From Diorhabda sublineata (taxonomy: Eukaryota > Arthropoda > Insecta > Coleoptera > Chrysomelidae), in assembly GCF_026230105.1 (NCBI RefSeq), contig NW_026614188.1:186001-250000 (forward strand): a DNA stretch of 64,000 nucleotides, read 5' to 3'. The translations under genes were made by a program, and so were the position numbers. Under the pieces are notes generated by a model. It was not told the DNA's origin. It saw only the letters and a list, made by a program, of their open reading frames with translations, and did no database searches. Positions 27,320 through 39,800 of this stretch are shown here, in pieces (within the stretch, counting starts at the first letter, position 1; every line of letters begins with the position of its first letter).

Positions 27320-30300
27320 AGTTGAAATTCGACTTCACATTAGGAAGATAGACTTTGAAAATTTTCCATATTTTCAAAGTGACAGTTGACCTTAATGGGC
27401 TTCAATGGATGTTATTCGATGATATCTGACAAAGTTAGATGCAAACTCACTCAAATATATGAGAAATGTTGAAATTCGACTTCACATTAGGAAGATAGAC
27501 TTTGAAAATTTTCCATATTTACAAAGTGACAGTTGACCTCAATGGTCTTCAATCGATGTTATTCGATGATATCTGACAGAGTTAGATGCAAACTCACTCA
27601 AATATATGAGAAATGTTGAAATTCGACTTCAAATTAGGAAGATAGACTTTGAAAATTTTCCATATTTTCAAAGTGACAGTTGACCTCAATGGGCTTCAAT
27701 GGATGTTATTCGATGATATCTGACAAAGTTAGATGCAAACTCACTCAAATATATGAGAAATGTTGAAATTCGACTTCACATTAGGAAGATAGACTTTGAA
27801 AATTTTCAATTATTACAAAGTGACAGTTGACCTCAATGGTCTTCAATCGATGTTATTCGATGATATTTGACAGAGTTAGATGCAAACTCACTCAAATATA
27901 TGAGAAATGTTGAAATTCGACTTCAAATTAGGAAGATAGACTTTGAAAATTTTCCATATTTTCAAAGTGACAGTTGACCTCAATGGGCTTCAATGGATGT
28001 TATTCGATGATATCTGACAAAGTTAGATGCAAACTCACTCAAATATATGAGAAATGTTGAAATTCGACTTCACATTAGGAAGATAGACTTTAAAAATTTT
28101 CAATTATTACAAAGTGACAGTTGACCTCAATAGGCTTCAATGGATGTTATTCGATGATATCTGACAAAGTTAGATGCAAACTCACTCAAATATATGAGAA
28201 ATGTTGAAATTCGACTTCAAATTAGGAAGATAGACTTTGAAAATTTTCCATATTTTCAAAGTGACAGTTGACCTCAATGGGCTTCAATGGATGTTATTCG
28301 ATGATATCTGACAAAGTTAGATGCAAACTCACTCAAATATATGAGAAATGTTGAAATTCGACTTCACATTAGGAAGATAGACTTTGAAAATTTTCAATTA
28401 TTACAAAGTGACAGTTGACCTCAATGGTCTTCAATCGATGTTATTCGATGATATCTGACAAAGTTAGATGCAAACTCACTCAAATATATGAGAAATGTTG
28501 AAATTCGACTTCACATTAGGAAGATAGACTTTGAAAATTTTCAATTATTACAAAGTGACAGTTGACCTCAATGGTCTTCAATCGATGTTATTCGATGATA
28601 TCTAACAAAGTTAGATGCAAACTCACTCAAATATATGAGAAATGTTGAAATTCGACTTCAAATTAGGAAGATAGACTTTGAAAATTTTCCATATTTTCAA
28701 AGTGACAGTTGACCTCAATGGGCTTCAATGGATGTTATTCGATGATATCTGACAAAGTTAGATGCAAACTCACTCAAATATATGAGAAATGTTGAAATTC
28801 GACTTCACATTAGGAAGATAGACTTTGAAAATTTTCAATTATTACAAAGTGACAGTTGACCTCAATGGTCTTCAATCGATGTTATTCGATGATATCTGAC
28901 AAAGTTAGATGCAAACTCACTCAAATATATGAGAAATGTTGAAATTCGACTTCCCATTAGGAAGATAGACTTTGAAAATTTTCCATATTTTCAAAGTGAC
29001 AGTTGACCTTAATGGGCTTCAATGGATGTTATTCGATGATATCTGACAAAGTTAGATGCAAACTCACTCACATATATGAGAAATGTTGAAATTCGACTTC
29101 ACATTAGGAAGATAGACTTTGAAAATTTTCAATTATTACAAAGTGACAGTTGACCTCAATGGTCTTCAATCGATGTTATTCGATGATATCTGAGAGAGTT
29201 AGATGCAAACTCACTCAAATATATGAGAAATGTTGAAATTCGACTTCAAATTAGGAACATAGACTTTGAAAATTTTCCATATTTACAAAGTGACAGTTGA
29301 CCTCAATGGTCTTCAATCGATGTTATTCGATGATATCTGACAGAGTTAGATGCAAACTCACTCAAATATATGAGAAATGTTGAAATTCGACTTCAAATTA
29401 GGAAGATAGACTTTGAAAATTTTCCATATTTTCAAAGTGACAGTTGACCTCAATGGGCTTCAATGGATGTTATTCGATGATATCTGACAAAGTTAGATGC
29501 AAACTCACTCAAATATATGAGAAATGTTGAAATTCGACTTCACATTAGGAAGATAGACTTTGAAAATTTTCAATTATTACAAAGTGACAGTTGACCTCAA
29601 TGGGCTTCAATGGATGTTATTCGATGATATCTGACAAAGTTAGATGCAAACTCACTCAAATATATGAGAAATGTTGAAATTCGACTTCACATTAGGAAGA
29701 TAGACTTTGAAAATTTTCAATTATTACAAAGTGACAGTTGACCTCAATGGTCTTCAATCGATGTTATTCGATGATATTTGACAGAGTTAGATGCAAACTC
29801 ACTCAAATATATGAGAAATGTTGAAATTCGACTTCAAATTAGGAAGATAGACTTTGAAAATTTTCCATATTTTCAAAGTGACAGTTGACCTCAATGGGCT
29901 TCAATGGATGTTATTCGATGATATCTGACAAAGTTAGATGCAAACTCACTCAAATATATGAGAAATGTTGAAATTCGACTTCACATTAGGAAGATAGACT
30001 TTAAAAATTTTCAATTATTACAAAGTGACAGTTGACCTCAATAGGCTTCAATGGATGTTATTCGATGATATCTGACAAAGTTAGATGCAAACTCACTCAA
30101 ATATATGAGAAATGTTGAAATTCGACTTCAAATTAGGAAGATAGACTTTGAAAATTTTCCATATTTTCAAAGTGACAGTTGACCTCAATGGGCTTCAATG
30201 GATGTTATTCGATGATATGTGAAAAAATTAGATGCAAACTCACTCAAATATATGAGAAATGTTGAAATTCGACTTCACATTAGGAAGATAGACTTTGAAA

Positions 30301-30528
30301 ATTTTCAATTATTACAAAGTGACAGTTGACCTCAATGGTCTTCAATCGATGTTATTCGATGATATTTGACAGAGTTAGATGCAAACTCACTCAAATATAT
30401 GAGAAATGTTGAAATTCGACTTCAAATTAGGAAGATAGACTTTGAAAATTTTCCATATTTTCAAAGTGACAGTTGACCTCAATGGGCTTCAATGGATGTT
30501 ATTCGATGATATCTGACAAAGTTAGATG

Positions 30529-30675
30529 CAAACTCACTCAAATATATGAGAAATGTTGAAATTCGACTTCACATTAGGAAGATAGACTTTGAAAATTTTC
30601 AATTATTACAAAGTGACAGTTGACCTCAATGGTCTTCAATCGATGTTATTCGATGATATCTGACAAAGTTAGATG
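30529..30675. repeat. Representative class B monomer (147 bp)
   Basis: This unit shows the class B states: CACATTAGG, CAATTATTACAAAG and GGTCTTCAATCG. The 11-bp inverted repeat of class A is reduced to the outer ACTTTG/CAAAGT arms. The GG-to-CG change gives an ATCGAT palindrome and a 5-bp dyad, ATCGA (111-115) and TCGAT (122-126), with a 6-base loop. B has three CpG sites where A has two. Together with the following class A unit it forms the 294-bp dimer typical of the right two thirds of the window. Confidence 0.95.
30639..30654. other. ATCGA/TCGAT dyad in class B monomers (example)
   Basis: ATCGA, six bases (TGTTAT), then TCGAT. Class A has ATGGA in the left arm, which breaks the central pair of the stem. 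B units also gain an ATCGAT palindrome and a third CpG by this change. Confidence 0.88.
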
Positions 30676-30822
30676 CAAACTCACTCAAATATATGAGAAA
30701 TGTTGAAATTCGACTTCAAATTAGGAAGATAGACTTTGAAAATTTTCCATATTTTCAAAGTGACAGTTGACCTCAATGGGCTTCAATGGATGTTATTCGA
30801 TGATATCTGACAAAGTTAGATG
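30676..30822. repeat. Representative class A monomer (147 bp)
   Basis: This unit shows the class A diagnostic states: CAAATTAGG near position 42, CCATATTTTCAAAG at 72-85, GGGCTTCAATGG at 103-114 and GACAAAG in the tail. It contains a perfect inverted repeat: arm ACTTTGAAAAT (58-68), 7-base loop, arm ATTTTCAAAGT (76-86). It also has a 10-bp-spaced direct repeat of TCAATGG (98-104 and 108-114). It is flanked by class B units at 30,529 and 30,823. The phase is my choice; the unit has no natural start. Confidence 0.95.
30733..30761. other. Perfect 11-bp inverted repeat in class A monomers (example)
   Basis: Arms ACTTTGAAAAT and ATTTTCAAAGT are exact reverse complements separated by TTTCCAT. The inner GAAAATTTTC (monomer positions 63-72) is itself a 10-bp palindrome. 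In class B, substitutions at monomer positions 76-80 leave only ACTTTG/CAAAGT plus two inner pairs. The feature recurs in every class A unit that keeps CCATATTTTC and ACTTTG. Confidence 0.93.
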
Positions 30823-31784
30823 CAAACTCACTCAAATATATGAGAAATGTTGAAATTCGACTTCACATTAGGAAGATAGACTTTGAAAATTTTCAATTAT
30901 TACAAAGTGACAGTTGACCTCAATGGTCTTCAATCGATGTTATTCGATGATATCTGACAAAGTTAGATGCAAACTCACTCAAATATATGAGAAATGTTGA
31001 AATTCGACTTCACATTAGGAACATAGACTTTGAAAATTTTCCATATTTACAAAGTGACAGTTGACCTCAATGGTCTTCAATCGATGTTATTCGATGATAT
31101 CTGACAGAGTTAGATGCAAACTCACTCAAATATATGAGAAATGTTGAAATTCGACTTCAAATTAGGAAGATAGACTTTGAAAATTTTCCATATTTTCAAA
31201 GTGACAGTTGACCTCAATGGGCTTCAATGGATGTTATTCGATGATATCTGACAAAGTTAGATGCAAACTCACTCAAATATATGAGAAATGTTGAAATTCG
31301 ACTTCACATTAGGAAGATAGACTTTGAAAATTTTCAATTATTACAAAGTGACAGTTGACCTCAATGGTCTTCAATCGATGTTATTCGATGATATTTGACA
31401 GTGTTAGATGCAAACTCACTCAAATATATGAGAAATGTTGAAATTCGACTTCAAATTAGGAAGATAGACTTTGAAAATTTTCCATATTTTCAAAGTGACA
31501 GTTGACCTCAATGGGCTTCAATGGATGTTATTCGATGATATCTGACAAAGTTAGATGCAAACTCACTCAAATATATGAGAAATGTTGAAATTCGACTTCA
31601 CATTAGGAATATAGACTTTAAAAATTTTCAATTATTACAAAGTGACAGTTGACCTCAATAGGCTTCAATGGATGTTATTCGATGATATCTGACAAAGTTA
31701 GATGCAAACTCACTCAAATATATGAGAAATGTTGAAATTCGACTTCAAATTAGGAAGATAGACTTTGAAAATTTTCCATATTTT

Positions 31785-33052
31785 CAAAGTGACAGTTGAC
31801 CTCAATGGACTTCAATGGATGTTATTCGATGATATCTGACAAAGTTAGATGCAAACTCACTAAAATATATGAGAAATGTTGAAATTCGACTTCACATTAG
31901 GAAGATAGACTTTGAAAATTTTCAATTATTACAAAGTGACAGTTGACCTCAATGGTCTTCAATCGATGTTATTCGATGATATCTGACAAAGTTAGATGCA
32001 AACTCACTCAAATATATGAGAAATGTTGAAATTCGACTTCAAATTAGGAACATAGACTTTGAAAATTTTCCATATTTACAAAGTGACAGTTGACCTCAAT
32101 GGTCTTCAATCGATGTTATTCGATGATATCTGACAGAGTTAGATGCAAACTCACTCAAATATATGAGAAATGTTGAAATTCGACTTCAAATTAGGAAGAT
32201 AGACTTTGAAAATTTTCCATATTTTCAAAGTGACAGTTGACCTCAATGGGCTTCAATGGATGTTATTCGATGATATCTGACAAAGTTAGATGCAAACTCA
32301 CTCAAATATATGAGAAATGTTGAAATTCGACTTCACATTAGGAAGATAGACTTTGAAAATTTTCAATTATTACAAAGTGACAGTTGACCTCAATGGTCTT
32401 CAATCGATGTTATTCGATGATATCTGACAAAGTTAGATGCAAACTCACTCAAATATATGAGAAATGTTGAAATTCGACTTCAAATTAGGAAGATAGACTT
32501 TGAAAATTTTCCATATTTTCAAAGTGACAGTTGACCTCAATGGACTTCAATGGATGTTATTCGATGATATCTGACAAAGTTAGATGCAAACTCACTCAAA
32601 TATATGAGAAATGTTGAAATTCGACTTCACATTAGGAAGATAGACTTTGAAAATTTTCAATTATTACAAAGTGACAGTTGACCTCAATGGTCTTCAATCG
32701 ATGTTATTCGATGATATCTGACAAAGTTAGATGCAAACTCACTCAAATATATGAGAAATGTTGAAATTCGACTTCAAATTAGGAAGATAGACTTTGAAAA
32801 TTTTCCATACTTTCAAAGTGACAGTTGACCTCAATGGGCTTCAATGGATGTTATTCGATGATATCTGACAAAGTTAGATGCAAACTCACTCAAATATATG
32901 AGAAATGTTGAAATTCGACTTCACATTAGGAAGATAGACTTTGAAAATTTTCCATATTTTCAAAGTGACAGTTGACCTTAATGGGCTTCAATGGATGTTA
33001 TTCGATGATATCTGACAAAGTTAGATGCAAACTCACTCAAATATATGAGAAA
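31785..33052. repeat. Copy 2 of 1.27-kb block (offset 5,733 bp)
   Basis: Counterpart of 26,052-27,319 with the same ordered rare variants. Its left flank instead matches the GGAATATAG block near 23.6 kb, so 31.4-33.0 kb looks like a mosaic of two source regions. Part of it lies inside the first copy of the 4,832-bp duplication. Confidence 0.78.
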
Positions 33053-36000
33053 TGTTGAAATTCGACTTCACATTAGGAAGATAGACTTTGAAAATTTTCA
33101 ATTATTACAAAGTGACAGTTGACCTCAATGGTCTTCAATCGATGTTATTCGATGATATCTGAGAGAGTTAGATGCAAACTCACTCAAATATATGAGAAAT
33201 GTTGAAATTCGACTTCAAATTAGGAACATAGACTTTGAAAATTTTCCATATTTACAAAGTGATAGTTGACCTCAATGGTCTTCAATCGATGTTATTCGAT
33301 GATATCTGACAGAGTTAGATGCAAACTCACTCAAATATATGAGAAATGTTGAAATTCGACTTCAAATTAGGAAGATAGACTTTGAAAATGTTCCATATTT
33401 TCAAAGTGACAGTTGACCTCAATGGGCTTCAATGGATGTTATTCGATGATATCTGACAAAGTTAGATGCAAACTCACTCAAATATATGAGAAATGTTGAA
33501 ATTCGACTTCACATTAGGAAGATAGACTTTGAAAATTTTCAATTATTACAAAGTGACAGTGACCTCAATGGTCTTCAATCGATGTTATTCGATGATATCT
33601 GACAAAGTTAGATGCAAACTCACTCAAATATATGAGAAATGTTGAAATTCGACTTCAAATTAGGAAGATAGACTTTGAAAATTTTCCATATTTTCAAAGT
33701 GGGCTTCAATGGATGTTATTCGATGATATCTGACAAAGTTAGATGCAAACTCACTCAAATATATGAGAAATGTTGAAATTCGACTTCACATTAGGAAGAT
33801 AGACTTTGAAAATTTTCAATTATTACAAAGTGACAGTTGACCTCAATGGGCTTCAATGGATGTTATTCGATGATATGTGAAAAAATTAGATGCAAACTCA
33901 CTCAAATATATGAGAAATGTTGAAATTCGACTTCACATTAGGAAGATAGACTTTGAAAATTTTCAATTATTACAAAGTGACAGTTGACCTCAATGGTCTT
34001 CAATCGATGTTATTCGATGATATTTGACAGAGTTAGATGCAAACTCACTCAAATATATGAGAAATGTTGAAATTCGACTTCAAATTAGGAAGATAGACTT
34101 TGAAAATTTTCCATATTTACAAAGTGACAGTTGACCTCAATGGTCTTCAATCGATGTTATTCGATGATATCTGACAGAGTTAGATGCAAACTCACTCAAA
34201 TATATGAGAAATGTTGAAATTCGACTTCAAATTAGGAAGATAGACTTTGAAAATTTTCCATATTTTCAAAGTGACAGTTGACCTCAATGGGCTTCAATGG
34301 ATGTTATTCGATGATATCTGACAAAGTTAGATGCAAACTCACTCAAATATATGAGAAATGTTGAAATTCGACTTCACATTAGGAAGATAGACTTTGAAAA
34401 TTTTCAATTATTACAAAGTGACAGTTGACCTCAATGGGCTTCAATGGATGTTATTCGATGATATCTGACAAAGTTAGATGCAAACTCACTCAAATATATG
34501 AGAAATGTTGAAATTCGACTTCACATTAGGAAGATAGACTTTGAAAATTTTCAATTATTACAAAGTGACAGTTGACCTCAATGGTCTTCAATCGATGTTA
34601 TTCGATGATATTTGACAGAGTTAGATGCAAACTCACTCAAATATATGAGAAATGTTGAAATTCGACTTCAAATTAGGAAGATAGACTTTGAAAATTTTCC
34701 ATATTTTCAAAGTGACAGTTGACCTCAATGGGCTTCAATGGATGTTATTCGATGATATCTGACAAAGTTAGATGCAAACTCACTCAAATATATGAGAAAT
34801 GTTGAAATTCGACTTCACATTAGGAAGATAGACTTTAAAAATTTTCAATTATTACAAAGTGACAGTTGACCTCAATAGGCTTCAATGGATGTTATTCGAT
34901 GATATCTGACAAAGTTAGATGCAAACTCACTCAAATATATGAGAAATGTTGAAATTCGACTTCAAATTAGGAAGATAGACTTTGAAAATTTTCCATATTT
35001 TCAAAGTGACAGTTGACCACAATGGTCTTCAATCGATGTTATTCGATGATATCTGACAGAGTTAGATGCAAACTCACTCAAATATATGAGAAATGTTGAA
35101 ATTCGACTTCAAATTAGGAAGATAGACTTTGAAAATTTTCCATATTTTCAAAGTGACAGTTGACCTCAATGAGCTTCAATGGATGTTGTTCGATGATATC
35201 TGACAAAGTTAGATGCAAACTCACTCAAATATATGAGAAATGTTGAAATTCGACTTCACATTAGGAAGATAGACTTTGAAAATTTTCAATTATTACAAAG
35301 TGACAGTTGACCTCAATGGTCTTCAATCGATGTTACTCGATGATATCTGACAAAGTTAGATGCAAACTCACTCAAATATATGAGAAATGTTGAAATTCGA
35401 CTTCAAATTAGGAAGATAGACTTTGAAAATTTTCCATATTTTCAAAGTGACAGTTGACCTCAATGGGCTTCAATGGATGTTATTCGATGATATCTGACAA
35501 AGTTAGATGCAAACTCACTCAAATATATGAGAAATGTTGAAATTCGACTTCACATTAGGAAGATAGACTTTGAAAATTTTCAATTATTACAAAGTGACAG
35601 TTGACCTCAATGGGCTTCAATGGATGTTATTCGATGATATGTGAAAAAATTAGATGCAAACTCACTCAAATATATGAGAAATGTTGAAATTCGACTTCAC
35701 ATTAGGAAGATAGACTTTGAAAATTTTCAATTATTACAAAGTGACAGTTGGCCTCAATGGTCTTCAATCGATGTTATTCGATGATATTTGACAGAGTTAG
35801 ATGCAAACTCACTCAAATATATGAGAAATGTTGAAATTCGACTTCAAATTAGGAAGATAGACTTTGAAAATTTTCAATTATTACAAAATGACAGTTGACC
35901 TCAATGGTCTTCAATCGATGTTATTCGATGATATCTGACAAAGTTAGATGCAAACTCACTCAAATATATGAGAAATGTTGAAATTCGACTTCAAATTAGG

Positions 36001-36882
36001 AAGATAGACTTTGAAAATTTTCCATATTTTCAAATTGACAGTTGACCTCAATGGTCTTCAATGGATGTTATTCGATGATATCTGACAAAGTTAGATGCAA
36101 ACTCACTCAAATATATGAGAAATGTTGAAATTCGACTTCACATTAGGAAGATAGACTTTGAAAATTTTCAATTATTACAAAGTGACAGTTGACCTCAATG
36201 GTCTTCAATCGATGTTATTCGATGATATCTGACAGAGTTAGATGCAAACTCACTCAAATATATGAGAAATGTTGAAATTCGACTTCAAATTAGGAAGATA
36301 GACTTTGAAAATTTTCCATATTTTCAAAGTGACAGTTGACCTCAATGGGCTTCAATGGATGTTATTCGATGATATCTGACAAAGTTAGATGCAAACTCAC
36401 TCAAATATATGAGAAATGTTGAAATTCGACTTCACATTAGGAAGATAGACTTTGAAAATTTTCAATTATTACAAAGTGACAGTTGACCTCAATGGGCTTC
36501 AATGGATGTTATTCGATGATATCTGACAAAGTTAGATGCAAACTCACTCAAATATGAGAAATGTTGAAATTCGACTTCAAATTAGGAAGATAGACTTTGA
36601 AAATTTTCCATATTTTCAAAGTGACGGATGACCTCAATGGGCTTCAATGGATGTTATTCGATGATATGTGAAAAAATTATATGCAAACTCACTCAAATAT
36701 ATGAGAAATGTTGAAATTCGACTTCCCATTAGGAAGATAGACTTTGAAAATTTTCAATTATTACAAAGTGACAGTTGACCTCAATGGTCTTCAATCGATG
36801 TTATTCGATGATATTTGACAGAGTTAGATGCAAACTCACTCAAATATATGAGAAATGTTGAAATTCGACTTCAAATTAGGAA
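31990..36882. repeat. Copy 1 of 33-monomer tandem duplication (period 4,832 bp)
   Basis: Matches 36,822-41,714 at an offset of 4,832 bp (33 x 147 minus 19). Rare states shared at the right offset: GACAGTGACC (1-bp deletion), the 16-bp deletion at 33,701, AAATGTTCC, GACCACAATGG (about 35,017), AATGAGC with GGATGTTGTTC (about 35,170-35,192), GTTACTCG (about 35,335), TTGGCCTC (about 35,749), AAATTGACAG (about 36,032), AAATATGAG (36,551) and CTTCCCATT (about 36,723). The one difference I noticed is GATAG at 33,261-33,265 against GACAG in the other copy. Confidence 0.93.
33615..33745. repeat. 131-bp monomer with 16-bp deletion
   Basis: The unit reads CAAAGTGGGCTTC in place of a form 16 bases longer, removing ACAGTTGACCTCAATG. 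A TG occurs at both deletion ends, which fits microhomology-assisted loss. An identical unit is found at 38,447-38,577 inside the duplicated copy. The unit before it (33,469-33,614) is also one base short (GACAGTGACC). Confidence 0.95.
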
Positions 36883-39800
36883 CATAGACTTTGAAAATTT
36901 TCCATATTTACAAAGTGACAGTTGACCTCAATGGTCTTCAATCGATGTTATTCGATGATATCTGACAGAGTTAGATGCAAACTCACTCAAATATATGAGA
37001 AATGTTGAAATTCGACTTCAAATTAGGAAGATAGACTTTGAAAATTTTCCATATTTTCAAAGTGACAGTTGACCTCAATGGGCTTCAATGGATGTTATTC
37101 GATGATATCTGACAAAGTTAGATGCAAACTCACTCAAATATATGAGAAATGTTGAAATTCGACTTCACATTAGGAAGATAGACTTTGAAAATTTTCAATT
37201 ATTACAAAGTGACAGTTGACCTCAATGGTCTTCAATCGATGTTATTCGATGATATCTGACAAAGTTAGATGCAAACTCACTCAAATATATGAGAAATGTT
37301 GAAATTCGACTTCAAATTAGGAAGATAGACTTTGAAAATTTTCCATATTTTCAAAGTGACAGTTGACCTCAATGGACTTCAATGGATGTTATTCGATGAT
37401 ATCTGACAAAGTTAGATGCAAACTCACTCAAATATATGAGAAATGTTGAAATTCGACTTCACATTAGGAAGATAGACTTTGAAAATTTTCAATTATTACA
37501 AAGTGACAGTTGACCTCAATGGTCTTCAATCGATGTTATTCGATGATATCTGACAAAGTTAGATGCAAACTCACTCAAATATATGAGAAATGTTGAAATT
37601 CGACTTCAAATTAGGAAGATAGACTTTGAAAATTTTCCATACTTTCAAAGTGACAGTTGACCTCAATGGGCTTCAATGGATGTTATTCGATGATATCTGA
37701 CAAAGTTAGATGCAAACTCACTCAAATATATGAGAAATGTTGAAATTCGACTTCACATTAGGAAGATAGACTTTGAAAATTTTCCATATTTTCAAAGTGA
37801 CAGTTGACCTTAATGGGCTTCAATGGATGTTATTCGATGATATCTGACAAAGTTAGATGCAAACTCACTCAAATATATGAGAAATGTTGAAATTCGACTT
37901 CACATTAGGAAGATAGACTTTGAAAATTTTCAATTATTACAAAGTGACAGTTGACCTCAATGGTCTTCAATCGATGTTATTCGATGATATCTGAGAGAGT
38001 TAGATGCAAACTCACTCAAATATATGAGAAATGTTGAAATTCGACTTCAAATTAGGAACATAGACTTTGAAAATTTTCCATATTTACAAAGTGACAGTTG
38101 ACCTCAATGGTCTTCAATCGATGTTATTCGATGATATCTGACAGAGTTAGATGCAAACTCACTCAAATATATGAGAAATGTTGAAATTCGACTTCAAATT
38201 AGGAAGATAGACTTTGAAAATGTTCCATATTTTCAAAGTGACAGTTGACCTCAATGGGCTTCAATGGATGTTATTCGATGATATCTGACAAAGTTAGATG
38301 CAAACTCACTCAAATATATGAGAAATGTTGAAATTCGACTTCACATTAGGAAGATAGACTTTGAAAATTTTCAATTATTACAAAGTGACAGTGACCTCAA
38401 TGGTCTTCAATCGATGTTATTCGATGATATCTGACAAAGTTAGATGCAAACTCACTCAAATATATGAGAAATGTTGAAATTCGACTTCAAATTAGGAAGA
38501 TAGACTTTGAAAATTTTCCATATTTTCAAAGTGGGCTTCAATGGATGTTATTCGATGATATCTGACAAAGTTAGATGCAAACTCACTCAAATATATGAGA
38601 AATGTTGAAATTCGACTTCACATTAGGAAGATAGACTTTGAAAATTTTCAATTATTACAAAGTGACAGTTGACCTCAATGGGCTTCAATGGATGTTATTC
38701 GATGATATGTGAAAAAATTAGATGCAAACTCACTCAAATATATGAGAAATGTTGAAATTCGACTTCACATTAGGAAGATAGACTTTGAAAATTTTCAATT
38801 ATTACAAAGTGACAGTTGACCTCAATGGTCTTCAATCGATGTTATTCGATGATATTTGACAGAGTTAGATGCAAACTCACTCAAATATATGAGAAATGTT
38901 GAAATTCGACTTCAAATTAGGAAGATAGACTTTGAAAATTTTCCATATTTACAAAGTGACAGTTGACCTCAATGGTCTTCAATCGATGTTATTCGATGAT
39001 ATCTGACAGAGTTAGATGCAAACTCACTCAAATATATGAGAAATGTTGAAATTCGACTTCAAATTAGGAAGATAGACTTTGAAAATTTTCCATATTTTCA
39101 AAGTGACAGTTGACCTCAATGGGCTTCAATGGATGTTATTCGATGATATCTGACAAAGTTAGATGCAAACTCACTCAAATATATGAGAAATGTTGAAATT
39201 CGACTTCACATTAGGAAGATAGACTTTGAAAATTTTCAATTATTACAAAGTGACAGTTGACCTCAATGGGCTTCAATGGATGTTATTCGATGATATCTGA
39301 CAAAGTTAGATGCAAACTCACTCAAATATATGAGAAATGTTGAAATTCGACTTCACATTAGGAAGATAGACTTTGAAAATTTTCAATTATTACAAAGTGA
39401 CAGTTGACCTCAATGGTCTTCAATCGATGTTATTCGATGATATTTGACAGAGTTAGATGCAAACTCACTCAAATATATGAGAAATGTTGAAATTCGACTT
39501 CAAATTAGGAAGATAGACTTTGAAAATTTTCCATATTTTCAAAGTGACAGTTGACCTCAATGGGCTTCAATGGATGTTATTCGATGATATCTGACAAAGT
39601 TAGATGCAAACTCACTCAAATATATGAGAAATGTTGAAATTCGACTTCACATTAGGAAGATAGACTTTAAAAATTTTCAATTATTACAAAGTGACAGTTG
39701 ACCTCAATAGGCTTCAATGGATGTTATTCGATGATATCTGACAAAGTTAGATGCAAACTCACTCAAATATATGAGAAATGTTGAAATTCGACTTCAAATT

